A stretch of 20,847 nucleotides of DNA from a virus. Shown here in pieces: positions 1 through 5,778 of the stretch (positions are counted from its first letter, which is position 1; each line of letters starts with the position of its first letter). The notes below the pieces were generated by a model. That model searched no databases. It was given only the letters and a program-made list of their open reading frames with translations, and was not told the DNA's origin. Position numbers and translations under genes: made by a program. The DNA lies in IMG/VR virus record IMGVR_UViG_3300012936_000232, positions 1 through 20,847 of that record. One strand, written 5' to 3'.

Positions 1-422
1 ACCCGAACCTCGAATGCCGCCATGTTTTCTGCTCGAGGACCACTGTACCGCATCCAAGCATAACCAGCTTCATTGATATTAACACGATAACTTTCCACCG
101 ACTCACCAAGTTCCTCCCACTCATCCAGCTTCGCGACGAGACCCGTCCAGACTTCAGAGTCTTTGTCAACCTTCACCCACTTCGCACCACGACCAGAGAA
201 TGCATCTTTCTGTTCACGACGCCACCCCTCACCTTGCGACGCCACACCTCGCCCACTTCGACTCTCCACCTCAGACCGGAATACATCCTGGACCCCTTCC
301 ATAAACCGAATCATGCTGGCATCTTCAGATGAACCATACATCTCACGGAGAATATTTACCAGGTCCTCGTACTTCTCATGCCCACGGATATGACCATCAA
401 TCTGTGCGTGTCGAACCTTCAT
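1..422 (-). CDS. Unrecognised protein, 3' end beyond the window
   Basis: The frame is open from an ATG at 422 down to the window edge, giving at least 140 residues. AAGGAGAG lies about 8 bases upstream, which decides the start. The protein begins MKVRHAQIDGHIRGHEKYED and is hydrophilic and mixed-charge, with many Gly, Glu, Arg and Trp residues. I see no signal peptide, membrane segment or catalytic motif, and I do not recognise the family. It is the last gene of a minus-strand series that starts with three tiny genes at 830, 716 and 597. Its codon use (CTG, GTC, GAG, GAC) is far from the TTA/AAA/AAT-rich use of genes to the right: the first 60 bases hold 34 G or C, against 10 in 12121-12180. 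It may come from a differently composed genome or from a mosaic segment. An overlapping plus-strand frame at 163-393 looks like a shadow. Confidence 0.75.
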   Translation of the reverse strand, partial: MKVRHAQIDGHIRGHEKYEDLVNILREMYGSSEDASMIRFMEGVQDVFRSEVESRSGRGVASQGEGWRREQKDAFSGRGAKWVKVDKDSEVWTGLVAKLDEWEELGESVESYRVNINEAGYAWMRYSGPRAENMAAFEVR

Positions 423-492
423 ACGTCTCTCTCCTTGATTGGATTTTATCGCCTGATTGTTACCTGTTGATTATAACTTGACCCGAGGTTTT

Positions 493-597
493 TTACATCA
501 CATAAATCCTCCTATAAACCATGGAGTCAACACATGCAGCCAGACAGATTTTCCCCCAGACACTCACAACCTGTGCGATATAAATGTAGTTTTCCAT
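493..597 (-). CDS. Tiny protein, 34 aa, unrecognised
   Basis: An ATG at 597 is preceded by AAGGAGGT at 5-base spacing, one of the strongest ribosome sites in the window, and the frame closes with TAA at 493-495. The product starts MENYIYIAQVVSVWGK and has a moderately hydrophobic first half (YIYIAQVVSVW) followed by two Cys and a short basic tail (YRR). It could be a small membrane-associated peptide. It sits third in a minus-strand run of small genes (830-729, 716-639, 597-493), all with good ribosome sites, upstream of the larger gene at 422. A second AGGAGG lies near its end, just before an ATG-TGA start-stop. I assign no function. The support is the ribosome site and the tandem arrangement, not similarity. 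Confidence 0.5.
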   Translation of the reverse strand: MENYIYIAQVVSVWGKICLAACVDSMVYRRIYVM

Positions 598-638
598 GGT
601 ACCTCCTTCAGATTGATTATACACAGACGATTGGTTTT

Positions 639-716
639 TTACCTGCTCGCGCATCCGATAAGGATGAATGCGAATAGACCGATCTGAACAGCTAACCCAA
701 TGAGAGTTGGATCCAT
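639..716 (-). CDS. Tiny hydrophobic peptide, 25 aa
   Basis: The ATG at 716 follows CAGGAGGTTCAA, a near-perfect Shine-Dalgarno at good spacing, and the stop is TAA at 639-641. The product, beginning MDPTLIGLAVQIGLFAFILI, is almost entirely one hydrophobic helix (about residues 5-21) and ends GCASR. The ILIGC end resembles a lipobox, but there is no positive N-terminus and almost nothing after the Cys, so a lipoprotein is doubtful and a single-pass membrane peptide is likelier. The gene starts 12 bases after the stop of the 33-aa gene at 830-729, so the two are probably translated from one message. Small hydrophobic phage peptides can be holin or superinfection-exclusion factors, but nothing here discriminates. 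Confidence 0.55.
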   Translation of the reverse strand: MDPTLIGLAVQIGLFAFILIGCASR

Positions 717-728
717 TTGAACCTCCTG

Positions 729-830
729 TTAGTCCATATCTCTAAATCGATACGAACTCATTTTATACGGGAAAATAAATTTATACACGCTTAACCCGAG
801 AATCAGAACCCAAAGCGCTGAGAAAATCAT
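729..830 (-). CDS. Tiny single-pass membrane protein, 33 aa
   Basis: The ATG at 830 is preceded by GAGAAGGGAGACGCGATA, which holds a GGGAG ribosome site about 8-9 bases upstream; the stop is TAA at 729-731. The product starts MIFSALWVLILGLSVYKFIF. Residues 2-20 form one hydrophobic helix, followed by a short charged, tyrosine- and arginine-containing tail (KMSSYRFRDMD), as expected for a bitopic membrane peptide with its tail in the cytoplasm. It is the first gene of the minus-strand series. A TATAAT-like -10 (857-862) lies 27 bases upstream of the ATG, so the series can be transcribed from the control region at 840-970. I do not recognise a family. Confidence 0.55.
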   Translation of the reverse strand: MIFSALWVLILGLSVYKFIFPYKMSSYRFRDMD

Positions 831-856
831 TATCGCGTCTCCCTTCTCTTGTGATT

Positions 857-862
857 ATTATA
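857..862 (-). promoter_or_regulatory. Candidate -10 box for the minus-strand tiny-gene series
   Basis: Read on the minus strand, the sequence is GGGATATAATAATC, containing TATAAT 27 bases before the ATG at 830. No good -35 hexamer sits 16-18 bases upstream, so the assignment rests on the -10 and its position. The same GGG(A)TATAAT pattern recurs at 957-962. Confidence 0.35.
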
Positions 863-863
863 T

Positions 864-905
864 CCCTTATGATAATATTTTACCCGGGATAATAATTATT
901 TACCC
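864..905. repeat. Pair of near-palindromic AT-core, GGG/CCC-ended elements
   Basis: Two adjacent elements, 864-885 and 886-905, each have an AT-rich core bounded by CCC/GGG triplets. The second reads GGG-AT-AATAATTATT-TA-CCC: its ten-base centre is a perfect palindrome and the outer triplets pair, leaving only two mismatched positions per arm. The junction ACCCGGGAT is itself nearly symmetric. This is the form expected of operator sites for a dimeric repressor. It lies directly upstream of the candidate -10 at 857-862, which would suit control of the tiny-gene series. No repressor gene in this window can be linked to it. Confidence 0.35.
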
Positions 906-916
906 AGAACCTAGCG

Positions 917-928
917 GGCCCCGGGGCC
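917..928. repeat. Perfect palindrome GGCCCCGGGGCC
   Basis: The twelve bases are self-complementary and entirely G/C inside an otherwise AT-rich region. On the plus strand TTTTG follows at once, so it could act as a short terminator-like stem, but a palindrome without a loop does not fold well at this length. CCCTAGGGCG (about 940-949) adds a second GC-rich near-palindrome. Function unknown. Confidence 0.4.
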
Positions 929-956
929 TTTTGTAGCCCCCCTAGGGCGCCTATAT

Positions 957-962
957 ATTATA
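957..962 (-). promoter_or_regulatory. Second candidate -10 box, minus strand
   Basis: On the minus strand the sequence is CAGGGTATAATATATAGG, with a perfect TATAAT preceded by GGG as in the element at 857-862. The best hexamer 17 bases upstream is TGTAAA, a poor -35. If used, it would place a leader of roughly 120 bases, including the GC palindrome, before the tiny genes. Confidence 0.3.
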
Positions 963-1050
963 CCCTGCAGACCACTCTTTTTACACTTTTCGCCGCCTAG
1001 GTCCGCACTCGCCCTTAGCATTCTCGCAGCTTTTCCTTTACTTTTGCTTT

Positions 1051-1091
1051 TTCGTGCTTTCGTGTGCTTCGTGACGCTCGTGTAATTCGTG
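1051..1091. repeat. Five YTCGTG hexamers at 8-9 base spacing
   Basis: TTCGTG starts at 1051, 1059, 1068 and 1086, and the variant CTCGTG at 1077, so the steps are 8, 9, 9 and 9. The bases between them differ. The regular spacing in a non-coding region resembles iterons or an array of protein-binding half-sites. No replication initiator is encoded in the window to pair with it. Confidence 0.5.
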
Positions 1092-1260
1092 TGTAAGTGA
1101 TGCGGTGAAATGTTGGGCTAATTGAAAAAGAAAAAGTGTGCGAGAGCAAAAAATTTTCGGGAGAACTTTTGTACAACTTTTTCAGTCTAGGGATACGCTA
1201 TTATATAGTATCAGAGGATTAACGCTGAAAGGTGTTTTATTCTTAGGATGAGGAAATATA

Positions 1261-1295
1261 TAGAGAAGAATAGAAAGATTGTTAGAGGATAAGAT
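1261..1295 (+). repeat. Leader shared with the gene at 2627 (copy 1)
   Basis: The 35 bases before the ATG at 1296 closely match the 35 bases before the ATG at 2627 (copy 2, 2592-2626) when one gap is allowed: both start TAGAGAA, contain ATAGAAA and GATT, and end in a GAGG-type ribosome site. The likeness continues into the first coding residues, MILKE-x-DLR in both genes. Confidence 0.55.
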
Positions 1296-2168
1296 ATGAT
1301 ATTGAAAGAGTATGATTTGAGGCTATTTGTTAAGGAGGTAATTAGTGAGATGTCCCGAGAAAGAAAGCTAGCATTTCGTGACAATTATGGGCATCCGGGT
1401 TTAGTCAAGCATGCTTTGTATACACATTGGTTTCAGGGGCTGATAAGCGAGCCAGCGATATATAAGTTTCAAGAAATGAGTAAAGGTAAGAGTATAGAAG
1501 AGAGAGTTAAGATATGGAAGAGATTCTGTACTAGTCTGTTTGAGAATAGTATTAAATATATTGGTGGAAATAACGAGATATCATGTAACTTGGTAAATCC
1601 GGATAAGAATGTAGGAGTAGGTTGTAATTATAGTGATGGAGGAATTGACGCGTGGGGTTATGTTGGTGTTTTAGTAAAGCCTAAGGTTGTAACAATGGGT
1701 TTTGACGATAACGTTGGAGTTGATATTGATAATTTGTCAAGCGGTCAAAAGAGAAAGCGAACATCAACCTTTAGTCTAGATGACAGGAGAGAAGATAGTT
1801 TAAACAGAAAAGAAGATACTATAAGGAGAAATTTTCCTCTAGAGGACGAAGATGCATATTTAAAGTCTGTAAAAAGCGAGCCGGGAGATTTTTTTACATA
1901 TAATCAAACAGAGTTTGTTTTGGTACCTGAGAAGATTGTTGGTTTGATTTGGTTAGGTGGAGAAGTGGAGCATGGAGACTGGTCTAGAGATGTATTTAGT
2001 CTCGAAGAGTTAAGTTCGTTAGGTTTGACACATAAAAGCTTAGCTGAAGAAATTAGTTCTCACGAGAAGGATTATTTTAAAACATTTTGTCGCAAGAAAG
2101 GCATTCCATTTTACGAGACTAGCGGAAAAGAAATATATGACATTCCTCGAACAAGTTTTGACTTATAA
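1296..2168 (+). CDS. Tagged protein of unknown function, 290 aa
   Basis: The ATG follows AGAGGATAAGAT (GAGG ribosome site). Residues 1-18 form the recurrent tag MILKEYDLRLFVKEVISE, an amphipathic helix pattern shared with the genes at 2627, 3163 and 3637. The body (about 20-290) is hydrophilic, with a Gly/Asp-rich central part (GYVGVLVKPKVVTMGFDDN near 122-140), a lysine/arginine-rich stretch after SSGQKRKRTSTFSLDD and a C-terminal region with GLIWLGGEVEHGDW. It has no signal peptide, membrane segment or known active-site motif. I do not recognise an annotated family, though similar tagged proteins occur in uncultured marine phages as I remember them. It is the first gene of a five-gene plus-strand group and shares leader sequence with the fourth-next start at 2627. 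Confidence 0.8.
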   Translation: MILKEYDLRLFVKEVISEMSRERKLAFRDNYGHPGLVKHALYTHWFQGLISEPAIYKFQEMSKGKSIEERVKIWKRFCTSLFENSIKYIGGNNEISCNLVNPDKNVGVGCNYSDGGIDAWGYVGVLVKPKVVTMGFDDNVGVDIDNLSSGQKRKRTSTFSLDDRREDSLNRKEDTIRRNFPLEDEDAYLKSVKSEPGDFFTYNQTEFVLVPEKIVGLIWLGGEVEHGDWSRDVFSLEELSSLGLTHKSLAEEISSHEKDYFKTFCRKKGIPFYETSGKEIYDIPRTSFDL

Positions 2169-2260
2169 AAGAGGAAAGACGTTTTCTTTCGTTAAATCGT
2201 TGTGTGTAGAATGATAAAATATACAAGCAAGAAAAGAAAAGCTGTTACAGGAGCATATAG

Positions 2261-2587
<327 letters not shown>

Positions 2588-2591
2588 AACA

Positions 2592-2626
2592 TAGAGAATA
2601 ATAGAAAAGATTCTAAAGAGGCAAAT
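2592..2626 (+). repeat. Leader shared with the gene at 1296 (copy 2)
   Basis: This is the second copy of the 35-base leader described at 1261-1295, ending in AAAGAGGCAAAT before the ATG. Its position relative to the start codon is identical in both copies. Confidence 0.55.
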
Positions 2627-3121
2627 ATGATACTAAAAGAAAGTGATTTGCGACGTTTGGTAAGACAAATGATGTTTGAGACTGACGCCGATGTATATCG
2701 TGTTAAATCGGAAGAAGTTGAAGTCGTATATCCTGGTAGAATTGATAAAGGCTTGTTGTTAAAGGGTGACCAAGACGAAGAGATAAGGGGTTTTGTTCGA
2801 CCAGAAGATAGAAGTATCGAAAGAGCCGGAATATATTTCAGAGATAGCTTGGTTGGATTTATGACGCCAAGGCAAGAAGCAGGAGGCTGGCGAGTTGGAG
2901 CCATTTATGTTGATAGTAAAGTAAGGAAAAAGTTTAAAGGAATTGGAAGTATTGCGATAGCAAAGTTTTTTAAAGGTCGAGTAGCTGCTGATTTGCTTAT
3001 TGGCGTGGATAATATTCCTTCACAAAGTGCTTTTAAGAAAGCTGGATTTGTGAATACAGGTAAAGAATATATTGACAAGAGTGATGGTTGGAAAGCGACT
3101 TGGTGGAGTAATAAAATATAA
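2627..3121 (+). CDS. Tagged GNAT-like acetyltransferase, 164 aa
   Basis: Residues 1-18 are the recurrent tag (MILKESDLRRLVRQMMFE). After a linker, residues about 65-160 look like the core of a GCN5-related N-acetyltransferase: a strand with LVGFMTPR, a strand with GAIYVDSKVR, then KKFKGIGSIAIAKFF, which matches the acetyl-CoA-binding R/Q-x-x-G-x-G/A loop and helix, and VDNIPSQSAFKKAGF, the typical C-terminal N-x-x-S-x-x-x-Y/F-x-K-x-G-F motif. The expected reaction is acetyl transfer from acetyl-CoA to an amine, with substrate unknown. The length fits a GNAT plus a 55-60 residue extension. The ribosome site is GAGG 8 bases upstream. The GNAT call is motif-based; catalytic competence is not shown, because the loop is R-K-K-F-K-G-I-G, slightly off consensus. 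Confidence 0.72.
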   Translation: MILKESDLRRLVRQMMFETDADVYRVKSEEVEVVYPGRIDKGLLLKGDQDEEIRGFVRPEDRSIERAGIYFRDSLVGFMTPRQEAGGWRVGAIYVDSKVRKKFKGIGSIAIAKFFKGRVAADLLIGVDNIPSQSAFKKAGFVNTGKEYIDKSDGWKATWWSNKI

Positions 3122-3162
3122 TTAAAATATTTTAAATAATATTTAGTTTAAAAGGGCGTGTA

Positions 3163-3567
3163 ATGAGAATAACAGAGAGAAAATTAAGAAGTATTATAAA
3201 AAGTGTTATTAGAGAGTCTTTTGGTTCTGATGAAGATTATATGAGTAAAATGATTAGACTGTCTGACTTATTGTGGAGTCTAGGAAATGATAACATAAAA
3301 TATGCGGTAGAAGCTGGAAATTTTGAAGAAGTTCGAAGTATTTTAGAAGATCACGAACTTAGAAGCGCAAGTGATGATGAAATTTCTAAAGGTATGTCTT
3401 TTGACTCTCATTATGAGCCGTTATTAATAGTCAAAAAAAGCTTTTTGTTAAGTTTAGGATTTGATGAAGTATCATGTTCAGATGTAGTAAACTTTGGTGA
3501 CAATCCTTACTGGATGCATACATCAAGTGATGGTTCAATACAATTAGGCAATAAATCAAACATTTAA
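3163..3567 (+). CDS. Tagged protein of unknown function, 134 aa
   Basis: Residues 1-18 are the tag in its arginine-rich form (MRITERKLRSIIKSVIRE). The rest is acidic: a helical part around 25-60 (SKMIRLSDLLWSLGND, then NIKYAVEAGNFEEVRSILED, which resembles a single ankyrin-like helix pair) and a C-terminal part ending in HTSSDGSIQLGNKSNI. It has no signal peptide or membrane segment. The ribosome site is weak (AAAAGGGCGTGTA before the ATG). It lies 41 bases after the GNAT-like gene; the gap holds an AT-only hairpin (AAATATT at 3125-3131 pairing with 3138-3144). The ankyrin-like resemblance is only a visual impression, and I assign no function. Confidence 0.7.
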   Translation: MRITERKLRSIIKSVIRESFGSDEDYMSKMIRLSDLLWSLGNDNIKYAVEAGNFEEVRSILEDHELRSASDDEISKGMSFDSHYEPLLIVKKSFLLSLGFDEVSCSDVVNFGDNPYWMHTSSDGSIQLGNKSNI

Positions 3568-3596
3568 AAATAAAAAAGGTTAAAAAATATTTTTAT

Positions 3597-3604
3597 TATA
3601 AATA
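3597..3604 (+). promoter_or_regulatory. Candidate T4-type late promoter TATAAATA
   Basis: TATAAATA, the consensus -10 of T4-type late promoters, lies 32 bases before the ATG at 3637. Transcription starting about six bases downstream would leave room for the AAAGGA ribosome site. No gp55-like sigma is visible here, so use of such promoters is assumed from phage type only, and AT-rich sequence can produce this by chance. Confidence 0.4.
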
Positions 3605-3636
3605 TATAAGTATGTTATTGCTAAAGCGAAAGGATA

Positions 3637-4227
3637 ATGATGATTATTTCAGAAAGCCAACTAAGAGAAATGATTCGTGAAGAATTATTAAAAGAAGGTA
3701 TTATTAGTGAAAGTGACTTATTAGAAGAAGGAATCATGGATTCTTTAAAGAAAGCTGCAAAAACTCTTGTATTAAGTACTTCATTGATGTCAGGTTTAGC
3801 TGCATGTGGTGCATCTCAGCAACAAGCTAGAAACACAATAGAACAAATGAGAGCAGACATACATGGCAGAGCAGCTCAAAGAGATGCTGCTAGAGCTAGA
3901 AGAAGACAACGACCTGACTTTCGCGGAAGAGAAGAAACAACTACACTAGTGTCTAGCTCAACACAAAGAGCTGACTTTTATGAAGAAGCTCTAAGGATTA
4001 AGGGTGACGAAGAGTTATTAGAATTGATGACTTTAGCCTTTAAGAATACTAGACTTAGACTTAAACCTGAGACATCACAAGAAATACTTGAAGAGGATAG
4101 GCAAAAAGCTAGAGCATTAATTATACGACAGGTAGACTCTTCTACTATGTTTCATGACATTGAAAAAGTTCGAGAAATGGGAAGAAAATTATACGGTTTT
4201 GCGCGTCATAAGGCTGGTTCTAGATAA
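3637..4227 (+). CDS. Tagged, possibly lipid-anchored protein, 196 aa
   Basis: Residues 2-20 are the best example of the tag (IISESQLREMIREELLKEG), and a second partial copy follows at 22-33 (IISESDLLEEGI). Next comes a typical lipoprotein-type segment: basic KKAAK (38-42), hydrophobic TLVLSTSLMSG (43-53) and LAAC with Cys57. The lipobox therefore sits behind about 35 extra residues, unusual for a signal peptide. The remaining part (60-196) is alanine/arginine/glutamate-rich and helical (AARARRRQR near 83-93), then EELLELMTLAFKNTRLRLKPE. The start ATG follows AAAGGATA; a second ATG comes immediately after. It ends four bases from the convergent protease gene, with no obvious terminator between them. 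The anchor is inference; alternatively the hydrophobic stretch is a buried helix in a capsid-packaged protein. Confidence 0.72.
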   Translation: MMIISESQLREMIREELLKEGIISESDLLEEGIMDSLKKAAKTLVLSTSLMSGLAACGASQQQARNTIEQMRADIHGRAAQRDAARARRRQRPDFRGREETTTLVSSSTQRADFYEEALRIKGDEELLELMTLAFKNTRLRLKPETSQEILEEDRQKARALIIRQVDSSTMFHDIEKVREMGRKLYGFARHKAGSR

Positions 4228-4231
4228 AATA

Positions 4232-5059
4232 TTATTCTAATTCAATAATGTCTCTAATAATGTTAAGAGGTGTGGCATAGCTTATTTGATTTATTCTTCG
4301 ATCAACTGAGTGTATTATACCAACAAGCTTATTATTATATAGAATAGGTGAGCCAGAAGAACCTGGACCAGCTGAAATTGTGTAAACATGGTTGTGTTTA
4401 TTTTTTTGACCTGAATATATGCCTTGAAAAATAGGTATTGTTTTTTTGCCAAATATTCCGTAAGGAACAGCAATATTTGTAACTCTATCACCTAGAGTTG
4501 GAAGTTCATCTGAAAGCTGAATAGTTGCGGGAAATGGTCTATCTATATTAAACAGGCAAATATCAGGTTTATCAGGATGAGAGTAAATTGTATTTAAGAC
4601 TCTGTATTTGTTTCCAGATATATCATAAACTGATATGGTTTTTACTGCTTCAAGTGACATTTCATTCATTGCTCCAAAAACAAAAGCTGACATTGCACTT
4701 GTAACAGTCTCATTAATATTATCAAATTCATTGCAAACATGACCAGCAGTAATCATAACAGCTTGATTTTCTTCATTTTCAATTGCGAACGTTGTAGATT
4801 TTGAAGAAAAAGAAGCAGCAAGTTGCATGTTTACTGTTTTTAGACCAAGAAGCATTTCGTTACTTGCGCAAATAGAAGAGTCATAAGCATAATTACATTG
4901 TTCTGTAAATTTTTCTATATCTATAACATAAGATGATACTAGTAAACCTACTGAAGAAATGCTCTGTAATGAAGCTGCTCTTGTTTCTTGACTAAGAATT
5001 AATTCTAAATGACAAGAATTTAAGAAAAGTAATGCTATAATAACTTGTAATAGTTTCAT
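4232..5059 (-). CDS. Trypsin-like serine protease, predicted lipoprotein
   Basis: A 275-residue chymotrypsin-fold peptidase. The catalytic triad can be read directly: His107 in ITAGHVC, Asp166 in PDICLFNID and Ser235 in GPGSSGSP, in the right order and spacing for the trypsin/HtrA/glutamyl-endopeptidase group. The GSSGSP form is closer to bacterial secreted proteases than to mammalian trypsin. Residues 1-16 (MKLLQVIIALLFLNSC) are a lipoprotein signal with Cys16 as acceptor. There is no PDZ domain, unlike HtrA. Residues 20-90 are an unassigned N-terminal part with Cys55 and Cys64. The ribosome site is AAGGAGAAACATT, and a candidate promoter precedes it. It probably acts in the periplasm or at the outer membrane of the infected cell, for example in lysis, envelope remodelling or exclusion. 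The protease call is firm; the role is inferred. Confidence 0.9.
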   Translation of the reverse strand: MKLLQVIIALLFLNSCHLELILSQETRAASLQSISSVGLLVSSYVIDIEKFTEQCNYAYDSSICASNEMLLGLKTVNMQLAASFSSKSTTFAIENEENQAVMITAGHVCNEFDNINETVTSAMSAFVFGAMNEMSLEAVKTISVYDISGNKYRVLNTIYSHPDKPDICLFNIDRPFPATIQLSDELPTLGDRVTNIAVPYGIFGKKTIPIFQGIYSGQKNKHNHVYTISAGPGSSGSPILYNNKLVGIIHSVDRRINQISYATPLNIIRDIIELE

Positions 5060-5100
5060 AATGTTTCTCCTTTTAATGAGAAAGTGTTACATTAGTAACT

Positions 5101-5131
5101 ATTATAAGCGTGGTTAGTTAAATAATATCAA
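5101..5131 (-). promoter_or_regulatory. Candidate sigma70-type promoter for the protease gene
   Basis: On the minus strand TTGATA (5131-5126) and TATAAT (5106-5101) are separated by 19 bases, two more than ideal. The -10 ends 42 bases before the ATG at 5059. It lies in the 81-base gap behind the upstream minus-strand gene, the longest gap in this block, which suits separate expression of the protease. Confidence 0.4.
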
Positions 5132-5140
5132 TATAATGTA

Positions 5141-5776
5141 TTACTGTTCAATCTTTTTAATATCTTTGTTTAACGTAGGAGTCGTCCCCATTATAGAAAG
5201 AAACTTTTTTAGTGCCTCTTCAGGGTTTTCTTCTTTTTTTGCTTGTGTATCTTGTGATTCTTGCGAGCTTCCTAATGCATCTTGTAAGTATTCATCAAAT
5301 GATTTATTGTCATTATTCTCTTTAAGTCTAAGAATTTTTTTTAATTTTTTAAATTTTTGTCTTCTAGTAGCCATTTTCTTCTCTTTTCTAGAATTATTTA
5401 CTGCGTCAACTATATAATTTCCAATTTCTTTATGAATTTTTTGTATATTTGCTAGATTTCGTGTTGATACTAAATTTGACCACAATTGAATTAATTCATC
5501 ATATGAAGCAGACTTTGCGTAATTAGCAATATAATTTATTTCATCATGTGATAGTATTTCTGTTTTAAATTTTATAATTAAATCATTAATATTGTAAGAA
5601 CTATCATTTTCATTTATATGAGTTTCATTAGCATATCTTGCTCTCATAGCTGACTTTGCCTTTTTTTTTGATGTATGACATGATACTTTCTCGTTGCTAT
5701 TTTTCTTTTTTAAGACGTATTTGCCTTTTTTACCACTGCTTTGTTTGCATTTTTGTTTAGATATTTTATAAGGCAT
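5141..5776 (-). CDS. Basic protein with short Cys-Lys N-terminal domain, 211 aa
   Basis: Residues 1-50 are strongly basic with Cys10 and Cys33 (KQKCKQSS ... SCHTSKKKAKSAMRARYANE). I remember this short domain from many uncultured marine phage proteins, where it is fused to different partners; its function is not known to me. The middle (60-130) is helical and hydrophilic. A second basic block, ATRRQKFKKLKKILRLKEN (about 136-154), is followed by an acidic/Gln-rich stretch and a lysine-rich tail. It has no membrane segment. The start lies 2 bases after the stop of the lysin gene with no clear Shine-Dalgarno, so it is probably translationally coupled. Nucleic-acid binding is plausible from the charge but not shown. 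A plus-strand frame over 5136-5417 is a shadow. Confidence 0.75.
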   Translation of the reverse strand: MPYKISKQKCKQSSGKKGKYVLKKKNSNEKVSCHTSKKKAKSAMRARYANETHINENDSSYNINDLIIKFKTEILSHDEINYIANYAKSASYDELIQLWSNLVSTRNLANIQKIHKEIGNYIVDAVNNSRKEKKMATRRQKFKKLKKILRLKENNDNKSFDEYLQDALGSSQESQDTQAKKEENPEEALKKFLSIMGTTPTLNKDIKKIEQ

Positions 5777-5778
5777 AA

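Larger units (their letters stand above)
831..1295. other. Divergent intergenic control region, no gene seen
   Basis: This 465-base stretch separates the minus-strand tiny genes from the plus-strand tagged genes. I see no convincing reading frame with a ribosome site on either strand. From left to right it holds a candidate -10 (857-862), paired dyad elements (864-905), a perfect 12-base palindrome (917-928), a second TATAAT (957-962, minus strand), a pyrimidine-rich tract (about 1025-1060), five YTCGTG hexamers (1051-1091), an 8-base inverted repeat (GAAAAAGT at 1130-1137, ACTTTTTC at 1176-1183), a run of AT-rich TATA sequence (1199-1210) and a leader shared with a downstream gene (1261-1295). 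Two-way regulation fits best. A replication origin is possible but unproven. Confidence 0.5.

Noticed and set aside
163-687. Two plus-strand frames of 76 codons (163-393 and 457-687)
   Set aside because: They lie over minus-strand genes that have strong ribosome sites and sensible proteins; the plus frames have no site and are Ser/Pro/Arg- or His-rich in the way antisense shadows are.
2174-2190. Terminator-like hairpin GAAAGA/TCTTTC after the first tagged gene
   Set aside because: Six weak pairs and no U-run follow; it does not meet the form of an intrinsic terminator.
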